This document shows positions 1 to 15,676 of a DNA stretch of 64,000 nt, piece after piece. The stretch covers positions 682,001 to 746,000 of the forward strand of contig OX485809.1 of NCBI GenBank assembly GCA_950295325.1. The letters are read 5' to 3'. The notes under the pieces are model-generated. The model did no database searches and was not told the DNA's origin. It saw only the letters and a list, made by a program, of their open reading frames with translations. The translations under genes and the position numbers were made by a program. The DNA is from Polytrichum commune (Eukaryota; Streptophyta; Polytrichopsida; Polytrichales; Polytrichaceae). How positions within the stretch are numbered: the stretch's first letter is position 1; each line of letters opens with the position of its first letter.

Positions 1-1
1 G

Positions 2-1644
2 CCAACATGGGTGATCGCCATGGCCAATCTCATGGTTGTCATTCATGTCATCGGGAGCTACCAAGTAAGCCCTCTTTCTCTCTCCCTCTGTCCGATTGGT
101 TTTGATCTCTTGCAACTACCGATTTTTTGTTAATCCAGCTGTACACACAAGGTTAGCAACAATCATCAAGAATGTTGGTTGCGGTTTGTGTATAAATCAC
201 CCTTGAAGCAATATGAAGTTTTCCGATGGGTTCATTTGACGTGTGCTCGTTTGGCGAATCTCATTTGTTTGCTTGCTACTTGTGATGTCTTTGTTATTTC
301 CTTGTTAACATTTTTTGTTTTAACAAAATTTTCAGATTTATGCCATGCCGGTGTTCGATATGTTGGAGACTATTTTGGTGAAAAGGATGGGCATTCCGCC
401 GTCAATCCTGCTTCGGTTGGTAACGCGGTCGACCTACGTAGGTATGTGGGCTTCGAATCCAAGTCATGTACAAACTCGAAAACCAACCAGGTTGTACTAC
501 TGGGTACAATAAGGTTATAAAAAGTGTCGATGACATTACGTGGTGGTGTATTTTTGCAGCCTTCACGATGTTTTTAGCCATGACGTTCCCATTTTTCGGT
601 GCGCTACTCGGGTTTTTTGGCGGATTCGCCTTCGCCCCTACAACATACTTTGTAAGACCTACTCTTTTCTTCCTCATCTTTTCTCATATCCAAGTTGTTG
701 GAATCATCTAAACGTAATTGTATCCCCCTCTTGCTCTCAGAACACGGCACATCTGTTTTCCATCAATTATTGTGTGTGTATGGGAGACATAATGTGACTT
801 GATGGCAATTGATTGGGGTGATGATGGGTTGGATGATGTCTCAGTTGCCGTGTATCATATGGTTGCGCATCTACAAGCCCAAAAGATTCAGCATGACATG
901 GACCATCAATTGGGTATGTTTATCCTGTACAGTCCACTTGATTTGTGCCTCACTTCATTTGAGATAGATGATGTGCGCAACAAAGATTGATATGATATTT
1001 GCCTTACTGAAGTGGGCTTAATTTGGTCATATAGAATCTTTGACAAAGAATTGGATAGTCATATGAACCTCGAAATCATGAGAAATATGGAAATACATGC
1101 ACGTTTTGGATCTGCCAATCATCTTGCATTAGTTGCGCGATTCGTATCCTACAACAAGTATGTGTTGAGCTAAGAGTGCTGCCGCATACCAACAACGAGA
1201 CTTTGAGAGAGTGCCTTTTTTTGATGATTTGGGCTCCCGGCATTTCATTTTGCAATGCTACAGCAGTGGTGCAGTGTCCGGGGAGATTTTTGGGCATAAT
1301 CGGTCAAAGTCCTAGTGTTTCCATTCTCAAAATCCTAGTCCAACCAGTTACATGTTGTGATCTTCCGATTTTTCTTTACTAATCTAAGATATATTCCATA
1401 GATTCCTCTGAAATGATCGATAATCTTCCTGTAATCTTGAACCTCAACTGGGTGTCTAGCGGTCGGTTCTCCCCGATCATTGTCGTGTTGATCTGCCATT
1501 CAAATTGTTGGCTTTGCTCATAATATGTTTTGTTGGGTCATGCAGGTGATCATCATCTTGGGAACTCTGCTCATGTTTGCATCATCTATAGGTGGACTTC
1601 GGGAAATTATCAACTCAGCATCCACTTTCGCCTTTTACCAATGA
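2..1644 (+). CDS. LHT-type amino acid permease, C-terminal part (5' end outside window)
   Basis: The last part of a plasma-membrane amino acid/H+ symporter of the lysine-histidine transporter (LHT) branch of the AAAP family. Exons: <2-64, 336-441, 560-651, 845-913, 1546-1644 (TGA). All junctions are GT-AG and the phase is continuous, giving about 142 residues. Visible family signatures in order are AMANLMVVIHVIGSYQ, YAMPVFDMLETILVK, MTFPFFGALLGFFGGFAFAP, CIIWLRIYKPKRFS and the C-terminal IGGLREII. These cover the last four or so transmembrane helices and the loops between them. The first half of the protein lies to the left of the window. The short 845-913 exon (23 codons) is easily missed. 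The last intron (914-1545) holds a copy of a dispersed repeat at about 1285-1480. No break is seen. Assignment to LHT rather than another AAAP branch is from recognised motifs, not a search. Confidence 0.94.
1285..1480 (-). repeat. Dispersed repeat inside the last LHT intron
   Basis: This stretch is the reverse complement of a diverged repeat that also occurs at about 39890-40110, 40190-40330, 46665-46835 (same orientation as here) and 59725-59950. Shared marks are a GGAGATTTTTGGGCATAATCGG-like start, a 'CCTAGTGTTTCCA' block and a 'CCAACCRGTTACATG' block. It has no coding capacity. I cannot assign it to a class. Confidence 0.6.
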
Positions 1645-2510
1645 GCGCTTGTATTCCAAAATTCAAACAAATGTCATGTGATTTTCTTAGAAACAAAACA
1701 GAAACACAAATTAGAATTTTTTCAGTTGTCTTCGTCGGGTGGGGTCAATCATGCACATAAGAAATCCCTTCAGTACAGTCACATCTGGCAGTCTCTCTTT
1801 CAATTTTTTTTATCTTGATGTATAACGGTGTTTGGAGACCCCTTCAAGCGCATAAGATGTACATTTATGTGCCCTTTCTGTGAATCATGTTTTTGTCCAC
1901 TCTTGGGTGGACTTGGTAACTGTTTTCCAAAGCTTGTGCCGCATATGTTCCATACGTTGTTTGGACAATACAGAACATAAAATGACGTTGCTTGGTAAAA
2001 TATTGCATTCTCATCAAACAGTTATAGCATTCTGTAACTATGAATATGAACATACACTCATTGGGATAATCAGTGTGCACATCTTCAAAGTTATTTTTCC
2101 ATGCATTTGGTGTTGCATGATCCCTTTATCTTGCCCATCCGAGTCTCCTAGCTTCAATTGAAGTTCTATCTTTGCTTCTCTTCCAATGCCTATCACACAC
2201 CCATTTTCGTGTATTATATTTGTAAGTCTTTATCCAATTGGTTTCCTTATCATTGTGGGGACCACCCTGTACACTTCACTTTTTGTACTCAATCTCATCA
2301 TGTAATATTGTGGAGGAAATTAAACCAAGAATGTAACACTCCAAGATCTTGATGTGTGTATTTTGAATGTAAGTTGACTTTAGTCACAAATCCCACAAAA
2401 GTAAGGCACGTCCTAACAACTTACATTGGATTTAATTTGATGGGTGTTAAATCCAACACCCCACTCAAAAATAACACCTAGAAACGCCTCCTAATCATGT
2501 ATTCGGAACA
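1645..2510. other. Downstream of the LHT gene; no gene seen
   Basis: This stretch would include the 3' UTR of the LHT gene. It is AT-rich with only short chance open frames on both strands. I see no other gene. Confidence 0.5.
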
Positions 2511-2519
2511 CACCTTAAC

Positions 2520-4572
2520 CTCTAAACGCTTAAGTCTTCACATGCTATTCTCGGGCACCTCTAGCACAAGTGTTGAATTTCTTTGTTGTGGTGCAAAATG
2601 GACTTTGTTTTCTTGAAACCCAACATGTACGGATGTGAACTAGACTACCATACATTCTTCTTGTGAAAACTTGAAGTTAATTGGACCACATTTGCTAGGT
2701 CAAATTGACATGTGATCAGGGCCATCAGCTGGGGGCCAACTAGAGGAAACTCTAATTTCTTTTTCATTTTATGACCCAATTTTTCAATCACACCAATTTT
2801 TTTTAGAATGTTGGCAACTTTTCCATAATATGTTATGTGGATGACAAATGAGCCACTCCCCAAAAATTGATTTTTTCTTGAGCAAAATGAATATGTCACC
2901 CTCAAAGTTGGAGGGACCACATAAGGTCATTTGGGGAGATTTCCCCCACCCATGGAGAAAGCAACATGTGCACAACCATCACCTTGTCCCACCCAAATTG
3001 GGAATCATATGTGAAAGATATTGGCTCCTAACTTGGGCTCCTATATTTGAGCAACACATGGAACCGCCCCCCCAAAACAAGCAATGCCAACCTAACAAAA
3101 AGTCCCACATGCTTGGAGTATGAGGTTTTTATATGTTATTTTGGCGCACATGGTAGTGGGCACCACCCTACACTAGGAGATACCTTTTCATCCATGTAGA
3201 TTGCCACCTAGTGGGTTGCAAACCCGAGTAGAATATTAGGTGGCGCCCCATTTCAGGTTGCTTGAGCATTTAAGGGTTAAACCATCTCAATGTCTCCAAT
3301 GCAAAGCGAAAGGCGGATTTGGGTGAAAAGCGGGGTTGTTGTTGGAAAATGTGGGGTTGGATTTGAGCAAGCATCGGAACATAGCTAGGGGTGACTCACT
3401 TATATGTATTTATAAAGGTCCCACATGCAAAGGTTATAAGAGCTTAATTCTCTTATTGGGTGGAAAGTTGGTTTTAGTGCAAGGGCGATTTAAGCAAAAG
3501 GTGAGGGGGATTTGGAAAGAAATAGGGTTTGTTTGGGTGAAAAATGGGAGTGGTGGGGCGAGTGTTGGGACAGTTTTGGGAGCCGTTTGCAATGAAAAAA
3601 GTGGGAGTCCAAGGACATATTTACGGAAGCCAAGGAAAAGTGACTTCAACAATTTGTAATATATTCACATTATGTGCAACTATGTTTTTAATTTGTCCAA
3701 GCCAATTTTCTAAGCCAATCATGCATACCACTAATTCAAAGGGACTCCAAAAATAGGCTAAATTGCTCAACCCTTAAATGCTCATGCAACCCAAAATGAG
3801 TCGGCACCTAATATTTTGATCGGGTTTGTGACCCACTAGGTGGCAATCTATGTAGATGGAAGGTATCTATGTGTAGGGTGGTGCCCACTACCATTTGGAC
3901 CAAAATATCATATATAAACCTCTTACTCTAAGCATGTAGGATTTTTTTGTTAGTTTGGCATTGCTTGTTTTGGGAGGCAGTTCCATGTGTTTCTCAAGTG
4001 CAAGAGCCCAAGTTAGGAGCTAATATCTTTCACATATGATGCCCAACTTGGGTAAGCATTATTATCCACTTAGGACAAGGTGACGATTCTACACAACTTG
4101 ACATGATGGATTTGGGAAAAACTAGTGCACATGTTGGTTGCTCCACGAAAAAGGGGATATCTCTCAAAATGACCTCATGTGGTTATCTAACTTTGAGGTA
4201 ATGGATTTCATGTAAATTTGCTCAAAAAAAATCCAACATTTTGGGAGTAACTCATTTGTCATCCACATAACATATTATGGCAAAGTTGTCAGCTTTCTAA
4301 AAATTGTGGAATGACTGAAGTGGTTGTGAAGCGGAGAAATTCAGAGTTTTCTCTAGTTGCCCCATCCCCCGGATGAAGGCCATGTTCATATGTCAGCTTG
4401 ATTTAGCAAGTGTGGTCCAATTGACTTCAAAGTTTTATATGGCAATCTAATTCACATCCGTACAGTTGGATTTCAAGAAAATAGAGTCTATTTTGCTACA
4501 TCACATAAATTTTCATCACTGGTGCTGGAAATGCATGAAAATGGAATGTGAAGGCTTGACCGTTTAGGGGTT
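2520..4572. repeat. Large inverted repeat (foldback-like), two arms of about 0.8 kb
   Basis: The left arm (about 2520-3282) is the reverse complement of the right arm (about 3768-4572), with many scattered mismatches and small indels. The spacer is about 485 bp (3283-3767). Matching blocks run in mirrored order: TCTAAACG against CGTTTAGG at the outer ends, TGTACGGATGTGAA against its complement near 2629/4456, ATAATATGTTATGTGGATG against its complement near 2825/4260, and CATTTAAGGGTT against AACCCTTAAATG at the inner ends. The spacer has no recognisable domain. It could be a foldback element or two copies of one repeat inserted head to head. I did not find a target-site duplication. Confidence 0.8.
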
Positions 4573-4639
4573 GAAATCTTGGTTTAAGCACCCTCTACCT
4601 TATCTCCCTTACAATATACAATACGTATTCTCCAAGGAC

Positions 4640-5990
4640 ATGAACTAAATGAAATTGATTTTAGAGTCTAGGAAGCCAAAAGGCTGATGGGAATGAAAAA
4701 TATATCAGGATGGTTTCAAATCCGTTGTTTCCCTAGAGTGGCGCAATGCACTTGCCTCCATGACATAAAAACTATTGTCAACTTAATGTTTTGATTGGAA
4801 GAAAGACTTGAGGCTCCTTAATACTACATTTTTAAATATTGATGGAAATTTGTCTTTAATGGAGTCATATAACGGACATCCATTATAAAGTGTGCCACCG
4901 TCCAATTTCAATTGCAAGTATATGATTTGCGGTGCAGTAAGCAACGTTGATTTTGTGTTGTGGTGGTGTTAATGGTTGCTTCAATTACATATCACATTTG
5001 TATTTGAGAAAATTCTTGAGGTGGACGGAATTTAGTTTCTTCCCCAAAAGATGGAAAGAATTTCACTCTTAAGCAAGCAAAACCTCCTTGATATCAACTA
5101 TTGTGATTTTTGATGTTGTTGGGTTGACAATTTCAACTATATTACAAGTGGCATAGTCTTATTATCTTTAGGGATTGGGACAACCAAATCAATTTCAATG
5201 GCAAGTTTTATGATTTGAGGTGTGATAAGCAATAATGATTTTGTGTTGAGGATGGGTCGATGATCCCTTCAGGTGTGATTCTTTTTCACAAGTAAGAAAG
5301 TCCTTGCGATGTAGGTAATTTATTTTCTTCCCCATGGGGTTGAAAGAGTTCCACTCTTGAGCGAGAAATGTATGCTTGAGAGCATCAAATGTAAATTTTG
5401 TTGATATTGGAATGTCATGGGTTACCCATTGTAGACCCCATGATGCTTTCCAATCACACTAAATTATCCTATTAGTGTGGAAATAATTAGTGTGGCCCAC
5501 ACTAGTCTTCTAGTCAAGGTGGAATTATTGTGGGTCCAAGACCTTGGGTCTTCCCCTAAGTCTTCATGGAGACTTCCAACCAACACCTTACATAAAATAA
5601 AGTAGTCACCTCACATCAAAAGTAGCACAAAAACAAATAATCACTCAAGTTAATTTTCTAGAAAAACAATAATTGTGGCCCACTCTAATTTTCTACTATA
5701 AATTTAGTGTAGGTTGAAATTAATGTGGCCGACATTGATCTCATTATGAATATTAGCATATGCTCTAGAGAAATACTAACTTCCATGGTACTAGGACTAT
5801 TTAGTGTAGTTGTCGTTTTGTGGCAAACATAGAATCTTTTTCTACCTAGGTGTTGAGAAAGTGAGGTGGCTTGAATAACTAACCAAGAGGAGGGTAGATG
5901 GGCAAGTTAATTTTGAAGAGCTTTAGCTAGCTTAAGTGCATATATAGGAACTTCTCAAAATTTTCCCAACAATTTATGCCTGGATGTCAA
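4640..5990 (-). mobile_element. Decayed LINE 3'-region fragments (two overlapping copies)
   Basis: This region matches the LINE at 18.3-19.1 kb in several blocks read in the same order: the 'AAATGAAATTGATTTT...GGGAATGAAA' block near 4650, the 'GTCCAATTTCAAT' to 'CTTCCCC' block near 4900-5060, and the 'GGGTAGATGGGCAAG' block near 5890. The block around 4900-5110 is present a second time at 5190-5370, so two truncated pieces lie one after the other. It keeps no open reading frame and is only the downstream end of the element. Confidence 0.7.
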
Positions 5991-7083
5991 AGAGCACACT
6001 TTGACGTTCATATGTTTCCAATATATAGGGTACACCAATAGGTCCCCTTTTGGGGAAAATTACATTGAGTATGGTAGATAGTGTGGACATGTTTATTGTG
6101 TTGCTCATTGTGGGCAACCCTATCCTATGGCCAACAATATACAACATCACGCAAGAACATAATGTCAATCAAGTTACAATTGCATTGTCAACCACTTGTT
6201 GTGCTCTCATTGTTTTAACTCTAATTAGATGTGTGTTACGTATCAAACGGAAGCTACTATGAAGATGGATTCAAAAAGCTTACTCTCACTTCCTAAGTCT
6301 AGGAGAATTGAGGGAGAAAACATCAAATTTGACAACGAAGAACAAATAATCATTGAATGGTCATTGCACTTAAGTGGCTAAGATTTTGGAGGCAACCTTG
6401 GCGTCTATAGAAAGATCTTGAGAAGTTCCACAAGATATGTTGATTTTTTTTATATGGAAAACAAGCAAGATTTGAAGGAGATATTGTCATCTGAAGCAAT
6501 TGGAGGTGCTAGATTTCAGGTGTTTTTTGATGGTGGACATCACCTTTTCTATGCATGTGCTCACTTTAAGGGATTCTAGTGCACCATGAAGCCAAAGTGC
6601 ACAAAACACCAAAGTCCGGGGAGTTTTGTAGAGAAAACGGATAATTTCCTAGCTTCTAAGAGGTGGCTCAATTTTTTCAATTTTTACCTGGAAGTGGGCC
6701 TAGAGAGTGTAGATTTTATTAGTTTATATTCCCCATTTCCTAATGTATTTAGGAAATTAGCCGACATTTCTTTTTTCATTTATCAACTTTCCTAAATGTC
6801 TTAAATGGGGCCGGATTTGTATTTTGGCGGTGGGTGTTCATTCCCTCCCCATTTTTTTACCCTTTAAGTTTCATTGTCATTCATTCCCTATTTTTTTTCA
6901 AGCGTTGAGGGTTAAAGAATGTTGGCATTCACTCTCTATTTTTTTGTTGTCTAAATAATATCCTTAGTAGGAATTGAACCTGGCAAAACCCCTACCATCT
7001 TAGGGCCAAGGATGTAGCCTTTAGAAAATACAAGATCCACAAAGGATCCAAGTATATGATAGAGGTTGGTTAGTATTCAAAAG
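5991..7083. other. No gene seen
   Basis: AT-rich sequence with short chance frames only. No motif, tRNA or repeat that I can name. Confidence 0.4.
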
Positions 7084-9100
7084 TCACAAAATTTGTGTAC
7101 CACTGCCGTTAGTATCAAATGCCCAAAACGAACAAGACACATCACTCACATTCGGTGTATTGTGAGAATTCAAATAAGAAGAGGGATTAGCATACAATAA
7201 ACAATATTTGTTGTCATTCTTCCAAAGTGGGACATTGTCACTGATAATGCCATCTATCCCCTCATATGGCCCTTCCAAGGCAATTTGTAGCATTTCCTCA
7301 AGATTCTTACTGCCCAATATGTTTCTAACTCTAGTCTTGATCAAATTTTGCACATTAAAAACACGCTCACACATCGTAGTGGAAATACATTGCACATGAG
7401 CCAACTCTGCAAGAATGAGGAGGTTGGAGTACCGTGCTTGCAAAGCATAATTCCAAGTTATCATGCCCCACAAATCCGTGAAATTCTTATCCCCCCATTC
7501 CGTCATGCACTAAAGTTTAAAGGCTAAAAATTCACGCTTACATGCTATTTGGTTCACAAGAGGATGGAGTTTGAAGCCTCTATGTGAGCGGTCTACCCCA
7601 TAATGGTCCAACAAAGTCTCTAATTTAGAGATACACCAATTATGTAAGTCTATTTGCCTTGAAGGCATATTAATCAGCTTCAAAATCTTAAAGCAAGAAA
7701 TCAAGTCATTTTCATTAAAGCGTGCATCAAAGATGGAACAAATAACACGTACAATTTTTTTTGAAACATCAATGTCTCCTCTAAGTCAATGTCAAGTCTA
7801 CACCGTGCCATCTGGAAATTGTAAAAACATGGATCTTCTCACTTTAGACTGCAACCTCCTTAAGTATCCACCGTGAGGACCATACTCGGACATAACATGA
7901 TAACCAATAGATTCATAAAAGACACCAACATTCAAATAACAAGAATTGACAATGAACATTTCACAAATTTGAGTTACCTTAGTACGTACAATACTATCCA
8001 CGATTGTGACATCTACAAAATTCAGCTGAAATACAAGATGTAGATATACTTTAACTGACCCAATATTCTCTAAAATAAAATTTGTAACAACTAGTTTATT
8101 TTTATTAATCTCTTAGAAACAAATGAGGACAAATTCCAGTGAATCACAAAGGGCAGTGATTGCCTGCCATCTACTCAACCAACGAATTTTGTGATTGTGC
8201 TTCATAGTCTTCTTAAAATTAAAGAATTGTTCTTACAAGGCCGTCAATGCATGCTTGCGCTTATATGATTTGTGGAAAATAACTTGAAATTGGATTTATC
8301 AAGGAATCTCCTTTAGTGGACAAAATTTTATAATCTAGTGTTTTGACAATATCCAAGGCAACAATGTTAGTACGATGAGCTACACAATGACATGCTAAGA
8401 GGAACATACTCACCTCATTGCGGAGTCGTGTTGAAACACCGGTTTGACAACCCACCATGTTGCTTACTCCATTACTGTTGAAGGCCACAAACTTGCACAA
8501 ATTTAAATTCTACAAACACAGTTGAGATATCATGCAATAAAAAATTGAAGCATAATTTCTTTTACCACCATCCAGCTGCACCAGACTAAAAAAAATAGTT
8601 TTGGACAAACCCTCTTCTACAATTGTTGTAAATATGACAAGATGTCCAGTGACACTAATATCTGTAAATTTTAATAAGCATAATGGCAAAGAATGGGGAA
8701 TTTCAAATCCTACAAATTGTGTTATTTTAGATTACTATAGAAATGCACCAAATGAAATTATTGCAATTTTTTCATCTTGATAAATGCTAAACGTAATAAA
8801 AACATTCACATATATCGACAATTTACACAATACAGGGAATTTTGAATATGGGAGAGACTGCTTCCCTATAAAATATACTGCTTTGAAGAGGGTATGCAAA
8901 GTCTCATTACAAGCATGCTATCCATTGAAAATTGCTTTCTCCATAGTTTTCTTCCCATTGTGGCAGGCCCAAGCATGTATGCGGTGTTCATTTGAACAAG
9001 AATGGTCTACAAATGCACTTACATTGAAATTTTTTGATCCTTCCTTGGCGTACACTGAGCGGCCTCCCTTCTCCCCTATTTGATTCAAATACAAATACAA
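7084..9100 (-). pseudogene. hAT-type transposase pseudogene (zinc finger 862-like/DUF4371 group)
   Basis: Broken coding remnants run on the minus strand in protein order: 9100-8918 with a zinc-finger-like segment (AFVDHSCSNEHRIHAWACHN), 8500-8261 with a DUF4371-type core (FNSNGVSNMVG, TGVSTRL, CHCVAHRTN), 8001-7798, 7704-7510, then 7506-7084 with the C-terminal hAT dimerisation region (AHVQCISTTMCERVFNVQN, IKTRVRNIL, LQIALEGP). Known family: these proteins are domesticated or mobile hAT transposases with an RNase H-like fold. An in-frame TAG lies at 7510-7512 between two segments that are continuous in intact relatives, and other frames are shifted, so the copy is dead. I found no terminal inverted repeats. 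Confidence 0.88.
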
Positions 9101-10180
9101 ATCCTACAAAGAGCAATGAGCAATTTAGGGTTTAGGCTAGCACCGCGATGAGGTGATCAACTTGCAGCAGAGCAAATAGTAGAAAATTGGCGACTGCTCC
9201 GACCAAGAGTCCAGAAATTCGGCAGTCGAATTTCAACACTCATAGAGATATAGACTCATTCAATCACTAAACCGATTCAACTTCAACATTGAGATACAAA
9301 CTCACTCAATCACCTACACAAACTCAGTCATTTAGCGAGTCAATGATTCCATATTTCAAACACTCGTAAACTTAGAAACTCGGAAACTCGGAAACATGGA
9401 AACTCGGAAACTCGGAATGCAAACTTGTAAACTCGGAAGACTCAGACACTCAGAAGTCGGAATGCAAGCTGTGGTGGTTGCGCCATTGCACAAGTCTGCT
9501 GATCTACTCCACCCTAAATCATAGCTTGAAATTGATCCAACGACATTAATGATGAGGATCAACGGCCCAAAACGAGCTTAGGTTGCCACAATTTTTTAGT
9601 AAATCGATATTTCGATTGAAGACCTCAAGGCTCAAGCCAACAAGGCAACGGTAACTCCAACTATGCATAGTATTAAAAAAAAATTCCTAAAAAATATATG
9701 TCCGGTCAGCTGCCCGCCGTGAAAAATGCCTTTCAATCGGTAATTTGCCGTGAATACTCCTAGGGCAGCTTGCCTAAATGCCGGCATTTTTTACTTTCTC
9801 TCTAATTAGCCCATTTCCGAAAACCTTGATTTTTTTTCCAGAACCCCTTCCTAAACATTTGTTTCGGAAATTCTCAAAATCAACCGGCTAGCTTGTAAAT
9901 AACTGCCCGCACTCGCCCCTTCATTGCAAAACACCATGAAGCCCAAGCCCAAAGGCACAGCAACTTCTCATCCAACCTATCTTTTATACCCCTTCCATCC
10001 ACAGACATTCATCCGTTGTTCCCCAAAAACATCCTTCAACCGAATGCGTCAGAAACAGAGTCCATGCAAAACAGGATGCGATTCATCGAAGTGGAGCTTC
10101 ACGTTCTCTTGATACCATCGACGAGGATGACAAATAGGTAGATGTGTAGCGTTAAACACAACGGAAATGGATGATAAACC
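9101..10180. other. Upstream of the peptidase gene; short direct repeats
   Basis: From 9362 to about 9466 the sequence is built of imperfect copies of the octamer-like unit GAAACTCG. The rest is AT-rich with no gene recognised. The part nearest 10180 is probably promoter and leader of the downstream peptidase gene, but no clear TATA box was identified. Confidence 0.45.
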
Positions 10181-10315
10181 GGCGACGGAATGTTCCGACA
10201 GGTTGCAGAGGCCCTGGCCCTGGAAGAGCCATCAATAGGCACAACAAATTGGAATAAGAGCTCTGACATTTTGCACAGGAATCTACCCCGGCTTTCATCT
10301 CCTCCAAATCTGCCG
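10181..10315 (+). other. Probable non-coding leader exon of the peptidase gene
   Basis: The segment ends in a good donor (CCG followed by GTAAGC at 10316). A matching acceptor (TTTCCAG, ending at 12693) lies 11 nt before the peptidase start codon. Joining them leaves no in-frame ATG upstream: the frame that would run into the peptidase contains stops, and the frame opening at ATG 10190 (42 codons to the donor) does not match the phase. It is therefore best read as 5' UTR with a small upstream frame. The leader intron would be 2.4 kb. The 5' end of the exon is not known. Confidence 0.4.
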
Positions 10316-10974
10316 GTAAGCGCTGTCGTGCAAGACATTCGCTCTAATTTTCTCTTTTTGTTAGCAGTTTGCTACAAGTTTTCATTGCAAGGTTGGTTTC
10401 CTTCGGTTTATGTCTCTGAAGCTTTGCAAGAGCTCTGAAGCTGGAGCAGAATGGGAATGTAATCGCGTCTCCCGTGCTTCCAAACTTGATACAATGTGCT
10501 TGTGTTTTCTTAGTGGCCAATTTTACAACCTCCTTAGGGCTATGGCTTCTTTGTTTTGTCTTTGAAGCTCACGAAAGCTGTGAAGTTACCGCGGAGTAGT
10601 TTCTGTCTTTGGGAATGTGATGAATTCATTCTGCATGCTGGAGGCATTGTGGTTTGCTAAAGCATTCTGGAAATCGCATACGCTGGGAAGACGTGCGTGT
10701 GCAACTTTGAGTTGCAGGGGTTAGGTGGTGGAGATCTTTTCCGAGCCGTGTTAGAGATTCCTGTGTGCCTTGTCTTGCCTGTTCGAGTCGTTGCTAGGTG
10801 GGGATCGGGTGGAGGATATTTTTTTTCCAGGTTTACGATTGAGTTAGTCTTGATTTAGTATTGGAGTGCTCGATCTTGATCGCAAGGGAGAAATCCTCAG
10901 TGGTTAGGGGATTTTGGTTCAAACGCACCGGGAGTTCTGATGAACTCGCTGGTTATTGAATAAGAGATGTCGTG

Positions 10975-12135
10975 TTTTGATGTTCACAGTCTTCTCTTGC
11001 TGTTATCAGCCTCTATGTTGAATTTAAAGCGTATCTTGGATGCGTTTCTCACTGCACAGAAAATGAATTTATTCTCTTTTGCAAGTATTAGAGTATCAAA
11101 TATTCTCAAGACGGCTTCTTGTTCCCTCCAATATTGCAACAACTTTAGCCTTCTAGCTGTCGGCTACTCAACGTATATTGCAAATAAATGCATATTGAAA
11201 TAGTCAATGCGATCCCCTAGCTTACTGAGCATTTCTTTCTTGCGATGAGTGATGAAAAATGATGTTTTGCTGTCGTTGCATTGAAACAGAGGCAACACCT
11301 CGCAAGCAATAAGGAGCGGAGCAGACGTTCCTGAAGTCTTTGCAGGCGACTATTGAGAACCTCTTCAACTTCATGGCAGGAGTGCTTGGAATGAATAGAA
11401 GGGATGTTTGTTGCTGATGTTTGCAAATTCTGCTCGTCTTCCGTGACCGCCTTCTCTCTGCCCTCTTCTGGCTGCCGGCCGCCTAACCCCGCATCAATTG
11501 GAGCTTCCTGGCTTCCTGTTCACAATCGTATATCTTTGACCTATATTCTTCATCTCAAACTTTCTACAGTTCTATGTTTACAGTACTCAATGTGGATAAA
11601 AAGTATATGAGGCTTAAGTTCCATGTTTATTAGTACATACATTTTGAACGAGTATGAGGCTTAAAGCTCTATGTTAATCAACGCAATAAATTATAGAAGA
11701 TAGTAAATTTCTCCTGAAGTGTCGTATTTGACATGGACTGTAGAAAGTTTAGGAGGCTTAAAGTTCCATGTTGTTCCAATTCAGGACAAATTTACTCTCT
11801 TCTTTAATTCATCTTAAACAAATTTGAACTTGAAGCCTTCTTTAACTTTATACAGTTAAAGACTGAATGTTAGGGTTATAGTAGTTGTCCTTCATTGTTC
11901 ACAGTCTTCTCTTGCTGTTATAAGCTTCTGTGTTGAATTTTAACCGTAGCTTGGATGTGTCTCTCATGCAGAAGATGAATTCATCCACTTTGCATAACTT
12001 AAGAATATTCTCAATATTCCCTCTTGTTCTCAAATATTGCAACAGATTTAGCCTTCTAGCTGATAGCTGTCGGATAACTCAATGCATATCACAGATATGA
12101 CCATATTGAAATAGGTTATGCAATCCCATATCACT
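10975..12135 (+). repeat. Duplicated block of about 240 bp in the leader intron
   Basis: The block at about 10975-11215 recurs in the same orientation at about 11895-12135, diverged by substitutions and short gaps. Both start with TTCACAGTCTTCTCTTGCTG and both contain a CAATATTGCAAC/CAAATATTGCAAC and TTTAGCCTTCTAGCTG segment, then an ATATTGAAATAG segment. Between them (about 11610-11780) a shorter unit, GAGGCTTAA followed by TTCCATGTT, is repeated three times. There is no coding capacity. Confidence 0.7.
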
Positions 12136-12704
12136 GCTCTGAAGCATAAACTATAGAAGGTTCCATGTTACTTGATAAAAGAAAGAAGAGAGTAAGATTC
12201 TCTTTAAATATTAACATTACATGGACTTCAATTGAAATCTTCTCTTCTTTTGTACTCACTCGTTTTGTTGATAGCATCGAGATATGAGATGCAAATTATG
12301 CCATATTATCCTATGATACTATGAATTTAACCAGTGTGATTCAACATTCACCCGTAGGCTGAGCCATCTGCGTCAAGATGATTTTGAAATGCGGGGCTTA
12401 CATTGCAGCTGATAATGCGGTGGATGTTATCAATGAACTTCACTTTGAACTGCAGAGTGTGAGGCTAGAGCCTAAGGTTAATACTGTAAACAATAGGTTC
12501 CTTATCGCAACAATAGTTTGCAGGATGCATTGACATGAGGATAACATCCGACATCTGTTACAAGAAAATTTTATTCGCATCTAATCCAATCTTTTCTTGA
12601 ACCTAATCATTTTGACCCAAATGTCTGGCGTTTCTTAAAAGTCCATGTAATTGGTGGTGTGCTGATGATCTACAATTCTTTCATTATTTCCAGAGATTGC
12701 CAAC

Positions 12705-15676
<2,972 letters not shown>

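Noticed and set aside
9362-9466. CRISPR-like array of short repeats
   Set aside because: The units are adjacent and imperfect (about 8-10 bp), with no spacers. It is a simple tandem repeat in a plant genome.
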